DNA of 9,105 nt, from positions 1 through 9,105 of the forward strand of contig CAIPGJ010000862.1 in the NCBI GenBank assembly GCA_903864555.1, written 5' to 3'. The translations under genes and the position numbers were made by a program. Positions 1 to 6,642 of this stretch are shown here, in pieces. Numbering within the stretch: the first letter of the stretch is position 1; each line of letters opens with the position of its first letter. Source of the stretch: an uncultured Pseudomonadota bacterium (lineage in GTDB: Bacteria; Pseudomonadota; Gammaproteobacteria; Burkholderiales; SG8-39). Below the pieces are notes generated by a model. The model saw only the letters and a program-made list of their open reading frames with translations. It had not been told where the DNA came from and made no database searches.

Positions 1-190
1 AGTTTAAGGCTCCAAGATGTCTGCTCAATCCAGGGCGATTCAATCCGAATAAACCCTAAGGAAACACTGATCAAGTCTCAAATCGAGGATCACCGTACAA
101 ATTTTTCCTCTGACGTGGGGGATCTACAAGGGGGCATAGCCCACTTGTTCAGTCCTTCCCTAAACATAAAATATTGAATGTCAACAGACC
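1..190. other. Intergenic stretch downstream of the membrane/TPR gene
   Basis: No convincing gene is seen here. The stretch is less GC-rich than the coding sequence next to it. It contains one imperfect stem-loop at 126-148: outer arms ACAAG/CTTGT, one G-A mismatch, inner arms GGGC/GCCC and a 3-base ATA loop. The hairpin lies about 43 bp beyond the stop codon of the minus-strand gene that ends at 191, so it could mark that transcript's 3' end. No T-run follows it on either strand, so it is not a standard intrinsic terminator. Confidence 0.5.
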
Positions 191-2206
191 CTAGTCGCCG
201 CAGCGGCGGCCAGCCTCTATTTTGGCAATCTCCTCGAGGTCACCACGCGCATTGCCGGCCATGCCCGGGTCTTTGGCGATGGCCGCATGGGCTTCGCGGA
301 TGGCGGTGAGGGTGGCGGCCTTGTTGCGCAGCGCACACTGCGCGTGTCCGACATTGAGGAGAATGGAGTGCTGCATCAGGATGGTTGTGCCGGGATACTT
401 GCCGGTCACCTTCGGCGCCAGTTCGAAAGCCTGGCGGGCCTTGAGTGACTCCTGCAGATACGCCTCGCGACGACCCTGCCAGCCCAGGTAGATGCCGAGC
501 AGCCGGTGGATGTCTGCAGCGAGGTAGGCATCATCACGGCCGACCAGGCGGTGGACTTTTTCCGGGGGTATCTTGTCGATGAGTTCTGCGGCGCGGGTCA
601 TGCGTGCAATGGCGGTGGGCAGGTCGTTCGCCGAGGAGGCAATTTTCGCCGCGCCATGCAGGGCCAGCGCCAACTGGGCCTCCCCGGCGCCTTCGGCCTC
701 GGCGCTGGCCAGGGCTTCATCGGCCATGCGGCGGGCGTCCTCCGGACGCTTGTCACGGAGGGCCTCGCGTGCCTTGTCGAGATGGCTGCGCCAGTCGCGC
801 ACCAGGACTTTCCCTCCGGCATCCGCCTGCTGAGTCGTGGCAATGAGCATCCACTCCAGTTGCAGGTGCCTGCCCGGTGCGCCATCAATGCGGGTGATGT
901 GCAGGCGTGCGTATTTCCCCTCGCTGGTGCGCACCACAAAGCGCGCACCATCGCGCAGTTCGGCATCCGGGCCCTGTGCGGCGAGCGAGCGCAGGCTGTA
1001 GTCGAGTGTTGCCAGTTGCGCGGCATCCATGGTGTCCACGTTGGTCTGGTCGGACTCGCCCGCCCTGGCGCTGATGCGGGCGAAGGCGGCGCCGTTCTTC
1101 GCCTCGAGGTAGCGTTCATCGGCCTTCACGAAATGCCACCAGAGGTCGGTGCCCGCATCGTTGGCGAGGCCACCATGGTCCAGGTCGATGACGAAGCTGG
1201 GAGCGAGGTCGGCCCGTCTGGCCAGGCCCGCCTGCATGGCCAGGTCGGCGGGCAGCAGGCCCGGGGCAAACCGGTAGACGCCGCCTGCAACGGCGATGAG
1301 CAGCGCCACGCCGGCCAGCGCCAGACGCGCGCGGCTGTCGCGTAACAGCAAGGCCAGGGACTGCCGGCCATTGGGGACCGAGCCCGGGGCTGCGTACGGA
1401 TCCATCGGTTTGCCGGCCGGGGCCGGGCGTGACGGAGCACCGACTGGCTGCGGGCTGACCACAACGGCTTCACCGAAATCGAAGGGCGAGGATGGGCTGG
1501 GTTCTAGGGCTGTGGCAACAGTGCCGGGTGCCGCGGCCGCCACCGGCAGATCGATGTAACGGTCGAAATCGACCGTGCCTGCCGGGGCACTCAGGTGGAG
1601 TCGCCAGCGGTGATAGAGGTATCCCGGCGTGATGCCTTTGCCCTGGCCGAAGTAGCCGGGATAGTCGGTGCCCGGGAGATGGCCTGGCAGGTTGAAGACG
1701 ATCTGGAGCCAACCTGCGGCATCGGACACCAGGGTGTGGGTGATTTTCCACAGGATGGCATCGGTTTGCTCGATGTCGACCTCGCGCGTGTCGTCGCCGT
1801 TTTGCCTGACCTGGCGGGTCCATCGGGTCGACTCGCAGGAGAGTGTGGCCTTGAGTCCGTTTTGACCGACCGGACCGACCTCCAGATGGCCCTTGAGGCT
1901 GCCGCCTGCCCGGGCAGGGCCCTCAAGGTGCAAGGCTACCTTGCCATGGAGGAGGCGGTCCAGCGTCTTGCGTGCGATTTTCCAGAACAGCCAGGTGCCG
2001 GTGGAAAGAAAGATCGCGAATAACAGCCAGACCCTCCAGTCCATCGTGGACAGCCGGTTGTCCTGGTAGAGCGAGGCCACGGCATAGGCCGGCAGTCCGA
2101 ACACGAAGCAGGCGATGCCCCATTCGAAGACCAGCACACCGGCAGTGTCATCCGAGCCAAGGGTGCGCTGGTCCTCGAGTTTTCGAGTATCAGGCAACTT
2201 GCTCAT
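191..2206 (-). CDS. Unrecognised multi-domain membrane protein with TPR-like C-terminus
   Basis: A 671-residue protein that I cannot assign to a named family. Two hydrophobic segments near the N-terminus (about 24-46 and 57-77) are followed by a beta-rich region (about 90-222) ending in WRLHLSAPAG and DFDRYIDLPV. That ending resembles the close of arrestin-like sandwich domains in bacterial membrane proteins (inference). A Pro/Ala-rich linker (about 223-280) leads to a third membrane segment (about 293-312). Residues about 336-455 form another compact region with DLWW, an NGA turn and a VVRTSEGKYARLHI strand pair. The end (about 473-670) is Ala-rich helical and TPR-like. The start is the ATG at 2206, with only a weak Shine-Dalgarno (AGCAGG). 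It lies 33 bp after a Bug gene on the same strand, so co-transcription is likely. An envelope assembly or sensing role is possible but unproven. The reading frame is intact. Confidence 0.8.
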   Translation of the reverse strand: MSKLPDTRKLEDQRTLGSDDTAGVLVFEWGIACFVFGLPAYAVASLYQDNRLSTMDWRVWLLFAIFLSTGTWLFWKIARKTLDRLLHGKVALHLEGPARAGGSLKGHLEVGPVGQNGLKATLSCESTRWTRQVRQNGDDTREVDIEQTDAILWKITHTLVSDAAGWLQIVFNLPGHLPGTDYPGYFGQGKGITPGYLYHRWRLHLSAPAGTVDFDRYIDLPVAAAAPGTVATALEPSPSSPFDFGEAVVVSPQPVGAPSRPAPAGKPMDPYAAPGSVPNGRQSLALLLRDSRARLALAGVALLIAVAGGVYRFAPGLLPADLAMQAGLARRADLAPSFVIDLDHGGLANDAGTDLWWHFVKADERYLEAKNGAAFARISARAGESDQTNVDTMDAAQLATLDYSLRSLAAQGPDAELRDGARFVVRTSEGKYARLHITRIDGAPGRHLQLEWMLIATTQQADAGGKVLVRDWRSHLDKAREALRDKRPEDARRMADEALASAEAEGAGEAQLALALHGAAKIASSANDLPTAIARMTRAAELIDKIPPEKVHRLVGRDDAYLAADIHRLLGIYLGWQGRREAYLQESLKARQAFELAPKVTGKYPGTTILMQHSILLNVGHAQCALRNKAATLTAIREAHAAIAKDPGMAGNARGDLEEIAKIEAGRRCGD

Positions 2207-2239
2207 GGCCTGCTCATCTCAGCCTGAATCGATGCGGTC

Positions 2240-3214
2240 TTACTCTTCGACCTTGATGCCGGCCGCCTTCACCACGCCAGCCCATTTGGGGATTTCCAAG
2301 CGCAGGTAGCTGCCGAAGGTGGCCGGGTCCATGAGGGCCGGTTCCGCGCCCTGGGTGAGCAGGAATTTTCGCATCTCGGGACTATCGACGATTTTTGCTA
2401 TTTCCGCATGCAGTCGCGCGATCACGGGGGCCGGCGTCTTTGCCGGGACCATGATGCCCTGCCAGGAGGCGACCTCGAATCCGGTCAGGCCCTGCTCAGC
2501 CAGCGTGGGCATGTCCGGCATCAGCGCGGAGCGCTTGGCGGCGACGGCGCCGATGGCGCGCAGCTTGCCAGCACGGATCTGCGGCAGGCTGTTCATGAGG
2601 CCGATGCAGAACAGCTGCACCTGGCCTTCGAGCAGGTCCACGGTGGCCGGGCCGTTGCCTTTGTAGGGCACGTGCACGAGGTTGATGCCACCGGCGCTCT
2701 TCAGCAGTTCGCCGCACAGATGGGGTGTGCCACCGGTGCCGGTGGAGGCGAAGTTGAGCTTGCCCGGGTTGGCACGGGCGTAGCTGATGAGTTCTTTCAG
2801 GTTGGTCGCCGGCACCGACGGATGCACGACGATGATGCTGGGCACGATGGCCATCAGTGTCACCGGCGCCAGGTCGCGCAGGGTGTCGTAGCCCAGGCGT
2901 GGGTACAGACTGGGTGAGATGGTCTGCGGGCCAGCAGTGGCAGCCAGCAGGGTGTAGCCGTCGGGTGCGGCCTTGGCGACGATCTCCGAGCCGAGGTTGC
3001 CGCCGGCCCCGGGCCGGTTCTCGGCCAGCACCGGCTGGCCCAGCGCCTCGGCGAGCCGCGGCGCGATGGCGCGCGTGACCGAATCGGTGGTGGATCCGCC
3101 CGCTGAAAAGGGCACCACGATGCGCAGTGGCTTTTCGGGCCAGGCCGCATGGGTGGCAGGCATGGTCAGCGCAGTGGTTGCAGTGATGAGTGCAAGCGTG
3201 TGCAGCGATTTCAT
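2240..3214 (-). CDS. Bug/TctC-family tripartite tricarboxylate transporter substrate-binding protein (copy 1)
   Basis: A periplasmic solute-binding protein of 324 residues, the usual Bug length. Bug proteins bind small carboxylates between two alpha/beta lobes and pass them to TctA/TctB-type permeases or to sensors. The signal peptide is residues 1-23 (basic K2, hydrophobic core, THA cleavage site before AWPEKP). Family marks: VVPFSAGGSTTD (33-44) in the first ligand loop, ENRPGAGGN (65-73), DGYTLL (85-90), ASTGTGGTPHL (156-166) and HVPYKG (181-186). The ligand loop has one more residue between GG and Asp than the usual GGxTD. The ATG at 3214 is preceded by GGAGGAA (3225-3219), five or so bases away. 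It is probably the first gene of a two-gene unit with the membrane/TPR gene and is divergent from Bug copy 2. No permease is nearby, so it may be an orphan binding protein. The ligand cannot be read from sequence. Confidence 0.95.
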   Translation of the reverse strand: MKSLHTLALITATTALTMPATHAAWPEKPLRIVVPFSAGGSTTDSVTRAIAPRLAEALGQPVLAENRPGAGGNLGSEIVAKAAPDGYTLLAATAGPQTISPSLYPRLGYDTLRDLAPVTLMAIVPSIIVVHPSVPATNLKELISYARANPGKLNFASTGTGGTPHLCGELLKSAGGINLVHVPYKGNGPATVDLLEGQVQLFCIGLMNSLPQIRAGKLRAIGAVAAKRSALMPDMPTLAEQGLTGFEVASWQGIMVPAKTPAPVIARLHAEIAKIVDSPEMRKFLLTQGAEPALMDPATFGSYLRLEIPKWAGVVKAAGIKVEE

Positions 3215-3361
3215 GGGCTTCCTCCGGAGGTGGGCACGCCATGTGTTGTCGTTCTGCGTGTGCCAGTGATTCTAGCGACAAAAACAAGGCAAGCCGGAGC
3301 AGACACCCCGGGTCTGCCAGAGAGGCAGTAGCACAAGCAATCCGATGGGCAGGTATGAGGG

Positions 3362-3388
3362 TTTCAGTCACACGGCCGGTGACTGAAA
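3362..3388. promoter_or_regulatory. Perfect inverted repeat, candidate operator
   Basis: The arms TTTCAGTCAC (3362-3371) and GTGACTGAAA (3379-3388) are exact reverse complements separated by seven bases, ACGGCCG, which themselves contain the palindrome CGGCCG. The repeat is 147 bp upstream of one Bug start and 173 bp upstream of the other, roughly the middle of the divergent region. Neither side is followed by a T-run in the direction of transcription, so an intrinsic terminator is unlikely. The best reading is a binding site for a dimeric regulator (GntR, IclR, LysR or similar); the family cannot be told from the site alone. Confidence 0.55.
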
Positions 3389-3449
3389 AACATCACAGGA
3401 TCTCCTTTTGTGACTTGATCCGAGAGTCTTCAAGCAATCTTCGACAGGA

Positions 3450-3477
3450 TTGTCCTGAATTGACCATGGGATAGAAT
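3450..3477 (+). promoter_or_regulatory. Candidate sigma-70 promoter for the Bug copy 2 / E1 cluster
   Basis: TTGTCC (3450-3455) and TAGAAT (3472-3477) are spaced by 16 bp. The -10 matches the consensus at five of six bases and the -35 at four of six. Transcription would start near 3484, leaving a leader of about 78 nt that includes the stem-loop at 3495-3514. The -35 overlaps a short inverted repeat, CAGGA-TTG-TCCTG (3445-3457). The call is by eye only. Confidence 0.4.
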
Positions 3478-3494
3478 GGCCATACACAAAAACG

Positions 3495-3514
3495 AAGCTC
3501 GCATGCACGAGCTT
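3495..3514 (+). other. Stem-loop in the Bug copy 2 leader
   Basis: AAGCTCG (3495-3501) and CGAGCTT (3508-3514) pair perfectly around the six-base loop CATGCA. If the promoter at 3450-3477 is used, the hairpin lies about 10 nt from the transcript's 5' end, where it could protect the mRNA. It is 33 bp upstream of the Shine-Dalgarno and does not mask it directly. Confidence 0.4.
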
Positions 3515-3547
3515 GATACAGCAAGACGCATCATGGCCATATAAACC

Positions 3548-3555
3548 AAAGGAGG
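3548..3555 (+). promoter_or_regulatory. Ribosome binding site fixing the Bug copy 2 start
   Basis: AAAGGAGG ends six bases before the ATG at 3562, which is near-ideal. This decides against an in-frame TTG at 3556, which directly abuts the Shine-Dalgarno. Confidence 0.85.
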
Positions 3556-3561
3556 TTGCCA

Positions 3562-4542
3562 ATGATTCAGTCTGGATATCTCGCCGCTACCACGGCTGCT
3601 GTCTTCACACTGGTCCCGACGTGTCTGGCGCTTGCCCAGTCCAATTACCCGAACAAGCCGGTCAAAGTCATCTACGGTTATGCCCCTGGCGGCTCTGAAA
3701 CGCCGGGCCGCTTGGTGACCCAGCGCCTGAGTGAAGTCTTCGGCCAGCAGGTCATCATCGATTTCAAACCGGGCGCTGGCGGCATGACCGGCGCCGAGTT
3801 CGTGGCGAAGTCCCCGCCCGATGGCTATACGCTGGTCTATATCACCGCCAGCCACATGCTCAATTCGCTGCTCAATCCGAAGACCGTGCCCTATCACTAC
3901 GTCAAGGACTTCACCCCGATATCGCTCACCTCTTATGGCGCATTGGTCATGGTGATCAACCCCAAGGTGCCGGCCACCGATCTTAAGCAGCTGGTGGCGC
4001 TGGCCAAGGCGAAACCGAACCAGCTGAACCTGGCTTCCTCGGGCACCGGAAGTTCCAGCCATCTGGCGGGCGAGCGGCTGAAATGGGCTGCGAACATCCA
4101 GATGGTGCATGTGCCCTACAAGGGAGGCGGGCCGGGGCTGGCCGATGTGGTGGGTGGCCAGGTCGAGACGTATTTCTCCGGTGCACCGGCGGTCATGGGC
4201 TACATCAAGAGCGGCAGGCTCAGGGCCATCGCGGTCACATCCAAGGTCCGGACATCCGCGCTGCCGGATGTTCCCACCATCGTCGAGCAGGGTTTTCCCG
4301 ACTATGGCGATGTGAGCGGCTTCTATGGCTTTCTCGGGCCCGCCGCCATGCCAGCGGCGATCGTCAGCCGCCTCAACAGCGAGATCAACAAGGCGGTCGC
4401 GCTGACTGACATCAAGGCCAAGTACACCGATCTGGGCCTGGATGCGGCGGGCACCTCACCGGAACAGTTTGCCCAGCATCTGTACGCCGAGTACGACAAG
4501 TGGGCGCCGATTGTGAAGATGGCGGGCATCAAGACGGAATGA
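3562..4542 (+). CDS. Bug/TctC-family tripartite tricarboxylate transporter substrate-binding protein (copy 2)
   Basis: A 326-residue periplasmic binding protein, first gene of the plus-strand cluster. The signal peptide is about residues 1-25, with a likely cut after ALA before QSNYP; its n-region MIQSGY has no Lys or Arg, which is unusual. C21 does not sit in a proper lipobox. Family marks: the ligand loop YAPGGSETPGR (40-50), KPGAGG (69-74), PPDGYTLVY (85-93), ASSGTGSSSHLAGE (158-171), HVPYKGGGPGLADVVGGQ (183-200) and PDVPTIVEQG (235-244). The ligand loop lacks the usual GGxTD aspartate and is one residue shorter than in copy 3, suggesting a different ligand or binding mode (inference). The E1 alpha gene follows after 112 bp containing two hairpins, so co-transcription is plausible but may be attenuated. 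The ligand is unknown; a hydroxy- or oxo-acid would fit the neighbours. Confidence 0.95.
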   Translation: MIQSGYLAATTAAVFTLVPTCLALAQSNYPNKPVKVIYGYAPGGSETPGRLVTQRLSEVFGQQVIIDFKPGAGGMTGAEFVAKSPPDGYTLVYITASHMLNSLLNPKTVPYHYVKDFTPISLTSYGALVMVINPKVPATDLKQLVALAKAKPNQLNLASSGTGSSSHLAGERLKWAANIQMVHVPYKGGGPGLADVVGGQVETYFSGAPAVMGYIKSGRLRAIAVTSKVRTSALPDVPTIVEQGFPDYGDVSGFYGFLGPAAMPAAIVSRLNSEINKAVALTDIKAKYTDLGLDAAGTSPEQFAQHLYAEYDKWAPIVKMAGIKTE

Positions 4543-4545
4543 TCC

Positions 4546-4569
4546 GCCCGGGTGCCAGTGCACCCGGGC
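4546..4569 (+). other. Strong perfect hairpin after the Bug copy 2 stop
   Basis: GCCCGGGTGC (4546-4555) and GCACCCGGGC (4560-4569) form a perfect 10-bp GC-rich stem with a four-base CAGT loop, starting three bases after the TGA at 4540-4542. No T-run follows, so it is more likely an mRNA 3'-end stabiliser or attenuator than a complete terminator. It could make the binding protein more abundant than the downstream E1 subunits, a common arrangement in transporter operons. Confidence 0.55.
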
Positions 4570-4585
4570 TGTACCCGCATGGAAG

Positions 4586-4617
4586 CGGCGTGCTGCAGCC
4601 GGCAGGCGCCGTGTTTT
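4586..4617 (+). terminator. Second hairpin plus short T-run, possible partial terminator
   Basis: CGGCG (4586-4590) pairs with CGCCG (4607-4611), and inside it CTGC (4593-4596) pairs with GCAG (4602-4605) around an AGCCG loop, with a small internal loop of TG against G. TGTTTT follows at 4612-4617. The U-tract is short, so read-through into the E1 genes is expected. Confidence 0.3.
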
Positions 4618-4654
4618 GACAAACCCACCAGCCCAACCGTAGTCGCGGTTCATC

Positions 4655-5686
4655 ATGAAACAGGTTCCAAGGAATACCCAGCCCATGCCCGTCGCCGCAA
4701 GCAGGCAGATCGAGATGCTGCGCCAGATGATCCTGATCCGGGAATTCGAGGAGGCCGTGATCCGGCTTCGCAGTGCGGGCAAGATCTATGGCGTGGTGCA
4801 CCCCTATACCGGGCAGGAGGCCATCGCTGTGGGCGTTTGCGCCACCCTGACCAAATCCGACCGCATTACCAGCACCCACCGCGGCCATGGCCACTGCATT
4901 GCCAAGGGCGCCGATTTGCGCCGCATGATGGCCGAGCTGTATGCCCGCGTGGATGGCTACTGCAAGGGCAAGGGCGGCTCGATGCACATTGCCGATTTCG
5001 CCATCGGCATGCTGGGGGCGAACGGAGTCGTGGGGGCCGGCCTGCCCATGGCCGCAGGCGCTGCACTCGCCGCTCAGCTGGATGCCAGGGGGGATGTCGC
5101 CGTGTGTTTCTTCGGCGATGGCGCAGTCACCGAAGGCGAGTTCCATGAGGCCCTCAACATCAGCGCGGTCTGGAAGCTGCCGTGCATCTTCGTCTGCGAA
5201 AATAATTTGTATGCCTCCAACAATGCGATCGGCGTGCAGCATCGCATTCCCAGCGTGGCGCCGCATGCCGACGCCTATGGCATGCCCGGAGTCACCGTGG
5301 ACGGCAACGATGTGCTCGCCGTGCACGAGGCGGCGGCAGCAGCAGTCGTGCGTGCCCGCAATGGACAGGGACCCTCGCTGATCGAGTGCAATACCTATCG
5401 CTGGTATTTCCACTCCATGCACGACACCCAGCCGCCGGAGAAACGTCCGGCTGCCGAAGTGGCGCTCTGGAAGGGTCGCGATCCCATCGTCAGACTGGCC
5501 GATGCGCTGCTGGCCAGTGAGCGCATCACCGGCAGCGAGCTGGAGGCGCTCCGGGCCGGCGTGCTGCATGATCTGGAAGAGGCCACCGCCTTCGCCGATG
5601 CCAGCCCCTTTCCCGACCCGGCGCAGCTGCTGGAGGACATGTATGCGCCTGATCCCGTGGGTGCACCGGTGCAGGGGAGGGTCTGA
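4655..5686 (+). CDS. Thiamine-diphosphate 2-oxoacid dehydrogenase E1 alpha subunit (acetoin/pyruvate dehydrogenase type, AcoA-like)
   Basis: Alpha subunit of a cytoplasmic alpha2beta2 E1 enzyme that decarboxylates 2-oxoacids (or cleaves acetoin) on thiamine diphosphate. The length of 343 residues is normal. Seen: IREFEE (28-33), HPYTGQEAIAVG (49-60), STHRGHGH (73-80), KGKGGSMHI (104-112), GANGVVGAGLP (121-131) and the TPP/Mg signature starting at GDG (154-156) and ending at ENN (182-184). The text is closest to AcoA from memory. The conserved loop reads TYRWYFHSMHD (247-257): His253 is kept, but Phe252 stands where many relatives have Gly, and the usual downstream YR pair is absent. The start is uncertain: the ATG at 4655 has no Shine-Dalgarno, while an in-frame ATG at 4685 (333 residues) has AAGGA 11 bases upstream. 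The beta gene overlaps by one base. No E2 or E3 gene is present, so substrate and acyl acceptor are open. Confidence 0.93.
   Translation: MKQVPRNTQPMPVAASRQIEMLRQMILIREFEEAVIRLRSAGKIYGVVHPYTGQEAIAVGVCATLTKSDRITSTHRGHGHCIAKGADLRRMMAELYARVDGYCKGKGGSMHIADFAIGMLGANGVVGAGLPMAAGAALAAQLDARGDVAVCFFGDGAVTEGEFHEALNISAVWKLPCIFVCENNLYASNNAIGVQHRIPSVAPHADAYGMPGVTVDGNDVLAVHEAAAAAVVRARNGQGPSLIECNTYRWYFHSMHDTQPPEKRPAAEVALWKGRDPIVRLADALLASERITGSELEALRAGVLHDLEEATAFADASPFPDPAQLLEDMYAPDPVGAPVQGRV
4669..4673 (+). promoter_or_regulatory. Possible ribosome binding site for a shorter E1 alpha start
   Basis: AAGGA lies 11 bases upstream of the in-frame ATG at 4685. The spacing is long but usable. Nothing similar precedes the ATG at 4655, and the ten residues between the two starts have no recognisable conservation, so 4685 may be the true start. 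Confidence 0.4.
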
Positions 5687-6642
5687 TGCGCGAGATCAGC
5701 TTTGCCCAGGCTCTGGATGAGGCGCTGGCCGAGGAGATGCGCCGAGATGTGAAGGTCATTACCATGGGCACGGATTTCACCGGCGATCCACAGTCCGAGT
5801 TCGGCCCCGAGCGGGTGCGCTTCACGCCCATCTCCGAATCAGTGATGACCGGCATGGGCCTGGCCGCGTCTGCCTGCGGCTATCGGCCGGTGGTGAACTG
5901 GCGCTCAGTGACCTTTTGCTTCGTCGCCATGGACCAGATCATCAACCAGGCGAGCAAGATCCGCTATATGTTCGGCGGGCAGGCCGATTTCCCCGTCACC
6001 TATCGCTGCGGGGTGGGCACCGGCGACAACATGGCGGCCCAGCATTCGCAAAGCCCCTACTCGATGTGGATGCACATGGCGGGTCTCAAAGTCATCCTGC
6101 CGGCGACCCCGGCCGATGCCAAGGGCCTGTTGAAGAGCGCCATTCGCGACAACAATCCTGTGGTGTCCTTCGAATGCAGCCGCCTGAACAAGGTGCGCGG
6201 CCCGGTGCCCGATGGCGAGCATCTGGTGCCCTTGGGGGTGGCCGCTGTCCGACGCAGGGGCAGCGATGTCACCATCGTCGCGCTGGCTTATTACGTGCAG
6301 GAGTCACTGGCGGTGGCCGAAGAGCTGGCCAAGGAGGGCATTTCGGCCGAGGTCATCGATCCGCGCACTCTGGTGCCGCTGGATGTGGAAACCATCCGTG
6401 CCTCGGTGCGCAAGACCGGGCGCCTCGTGGTGGTGGATGAGGCCCCGCCCATGTGCTCGGCGGCGGCCGAGATCGCGGCACTGGTGGTCGAGGATGTCTC
6501 AAGCTTCCGCGCGCTCAAGGCACCGGTCCAGCGGGTGTGCGCTGTGGCGGTGCCGGTGCCCTACAGTCCCCTGCTCGAGGATGCGGCCCTGCCCAGCCGC
6601 GCCGACATTGCCGCGGCGGTGAGACGGGTGCTGGCTGCATGA
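5686..6642 (+). CDS. Thiamine-diphosphate 2-oxoacid dehydrogenase E1 beta subunit (acetoin/pyruvate dehydrogenase type, AcoB-like)
   Basis: Beta subunit partner of the preceding E1 alpha gene; together they form the thiamine-diphosphate active site. The length of 318 residues is typical. Seen: TPISES (47-52) with Glu51, the family's cofactor-activating glutamate; AMDQIINQASKIRYMFGGQ (81-99); AAQHSQSPYSMWMH (117-130) with the active-site His120; GLKVILPATPADAKGLLKSA (133-152); and the C-terminal transketolase-like domain with VIDPRTLVPLD (223-233), GRLVVVDEAP (245-254) and VPVPYSPLLE (289-298). The early GED motif common in relatives reads GTD (28-30). The start codon overlaps the alpha stop as TGATG (5684-5688), and GGAGG (5676-5680) sits five bases upstream, so translation is probably coupled. 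A perfect 12-bp palindrome, TGCACCGGTGCA (5662-5673), just precedes that site. A 104-bp AT-richer gap separates it from the next Bug gene. Confidence 0.94.
   Translation: MREISFAQALDEALAEEMRRDVKVITMGTDFTGDPQSEFGPERVRFTPISESVMTGMGLAASACGYRPVVNWRSVTFCFVAMDQIINQASKIRYMFGGQADFPVTYRCGVGTGDNMAAQHSQSPYSMWMHMAGLKVILPATPADAKGLLKSAIRDNNPVVSFECSRLNKVRGPVPDGEHLVPLGVAAVRRRGSDVTIVALAYYVQESLAVAEELAKEGISAEVIDPRTLVPLDVETIRASVRKTGRLVVVDEAPPMCSAAAEIAALVVEDVSSFRALKAPVQRVCAVAVPVPYSPLLEDAALPSRADIAAAVRRVLAA

Larger units (their letters stand above)
3215..3561. promoter_or_regulatory. Divergent regulatory region between two Bug genes
   Basis: A 347-bp gene-free stretch serving genes on both sides. It contains, in order: the Shine-Dalgarno of the minus-strand Bug gene (3219-3225); a minus-strand TAGAAT hexamer at 3274-3269 with no good -35 partner; a small stem-loop CTGCC/GGCAG at 3314-3328; a perfect 10-bp inverted repeat at 3362-3388; a plus-strand promoter candidate at 3450-3477; a 7-bp stem-loop at 3495-3514; two copies of ATGGCCATA (3476-3484 and 3533-3541); and a strong Shine-Dalgarno at 3548-3555. 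I see no coding sequence with homology. The layout suits one regulator controlling both directions; no regulator gene lies in the window. Confidence 0.6.

Noticed and set aside
1..120. Insertion-sequence end or scar
   Set aside because: The AAGGAAACACTGATCAAGTC stretch felt reminiscent of transposon ends, but there is no inverted partner, target duplication or transposase fragment in the window.
506..1345. Long plus-strand open frame of about 279 codons opposite the membrane/TPR gene
   Set aside because: It is a GC-rich antisense shadow: no recognisable motif and no start support, and the opposite strand encodes a coherent protein with membrane segments and helical repeats.
2496..3371. Long minus-strand open frame overlapping Bug copy 1 in another frame
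   Set aside because: Its translation is His/Arg/Ala-rich and low in complexity, a typical out-of-frame shadow of the clear Bug gene.
3562..3640. Lipoprotein signal (Cys21) in Bug copy 2
   Set aside because: The residues before the Cys (V-P-T) do not fit a lipobox, while a normal ALA cleavage site follows.
4529..5569. Minus-strand open frame of about 346 codons opposite E1 alpha
   Set aside because: It is His/Gly-rich with no family motifs; the plus strand has an unmistakable thiamine-diphosphate enzyme.
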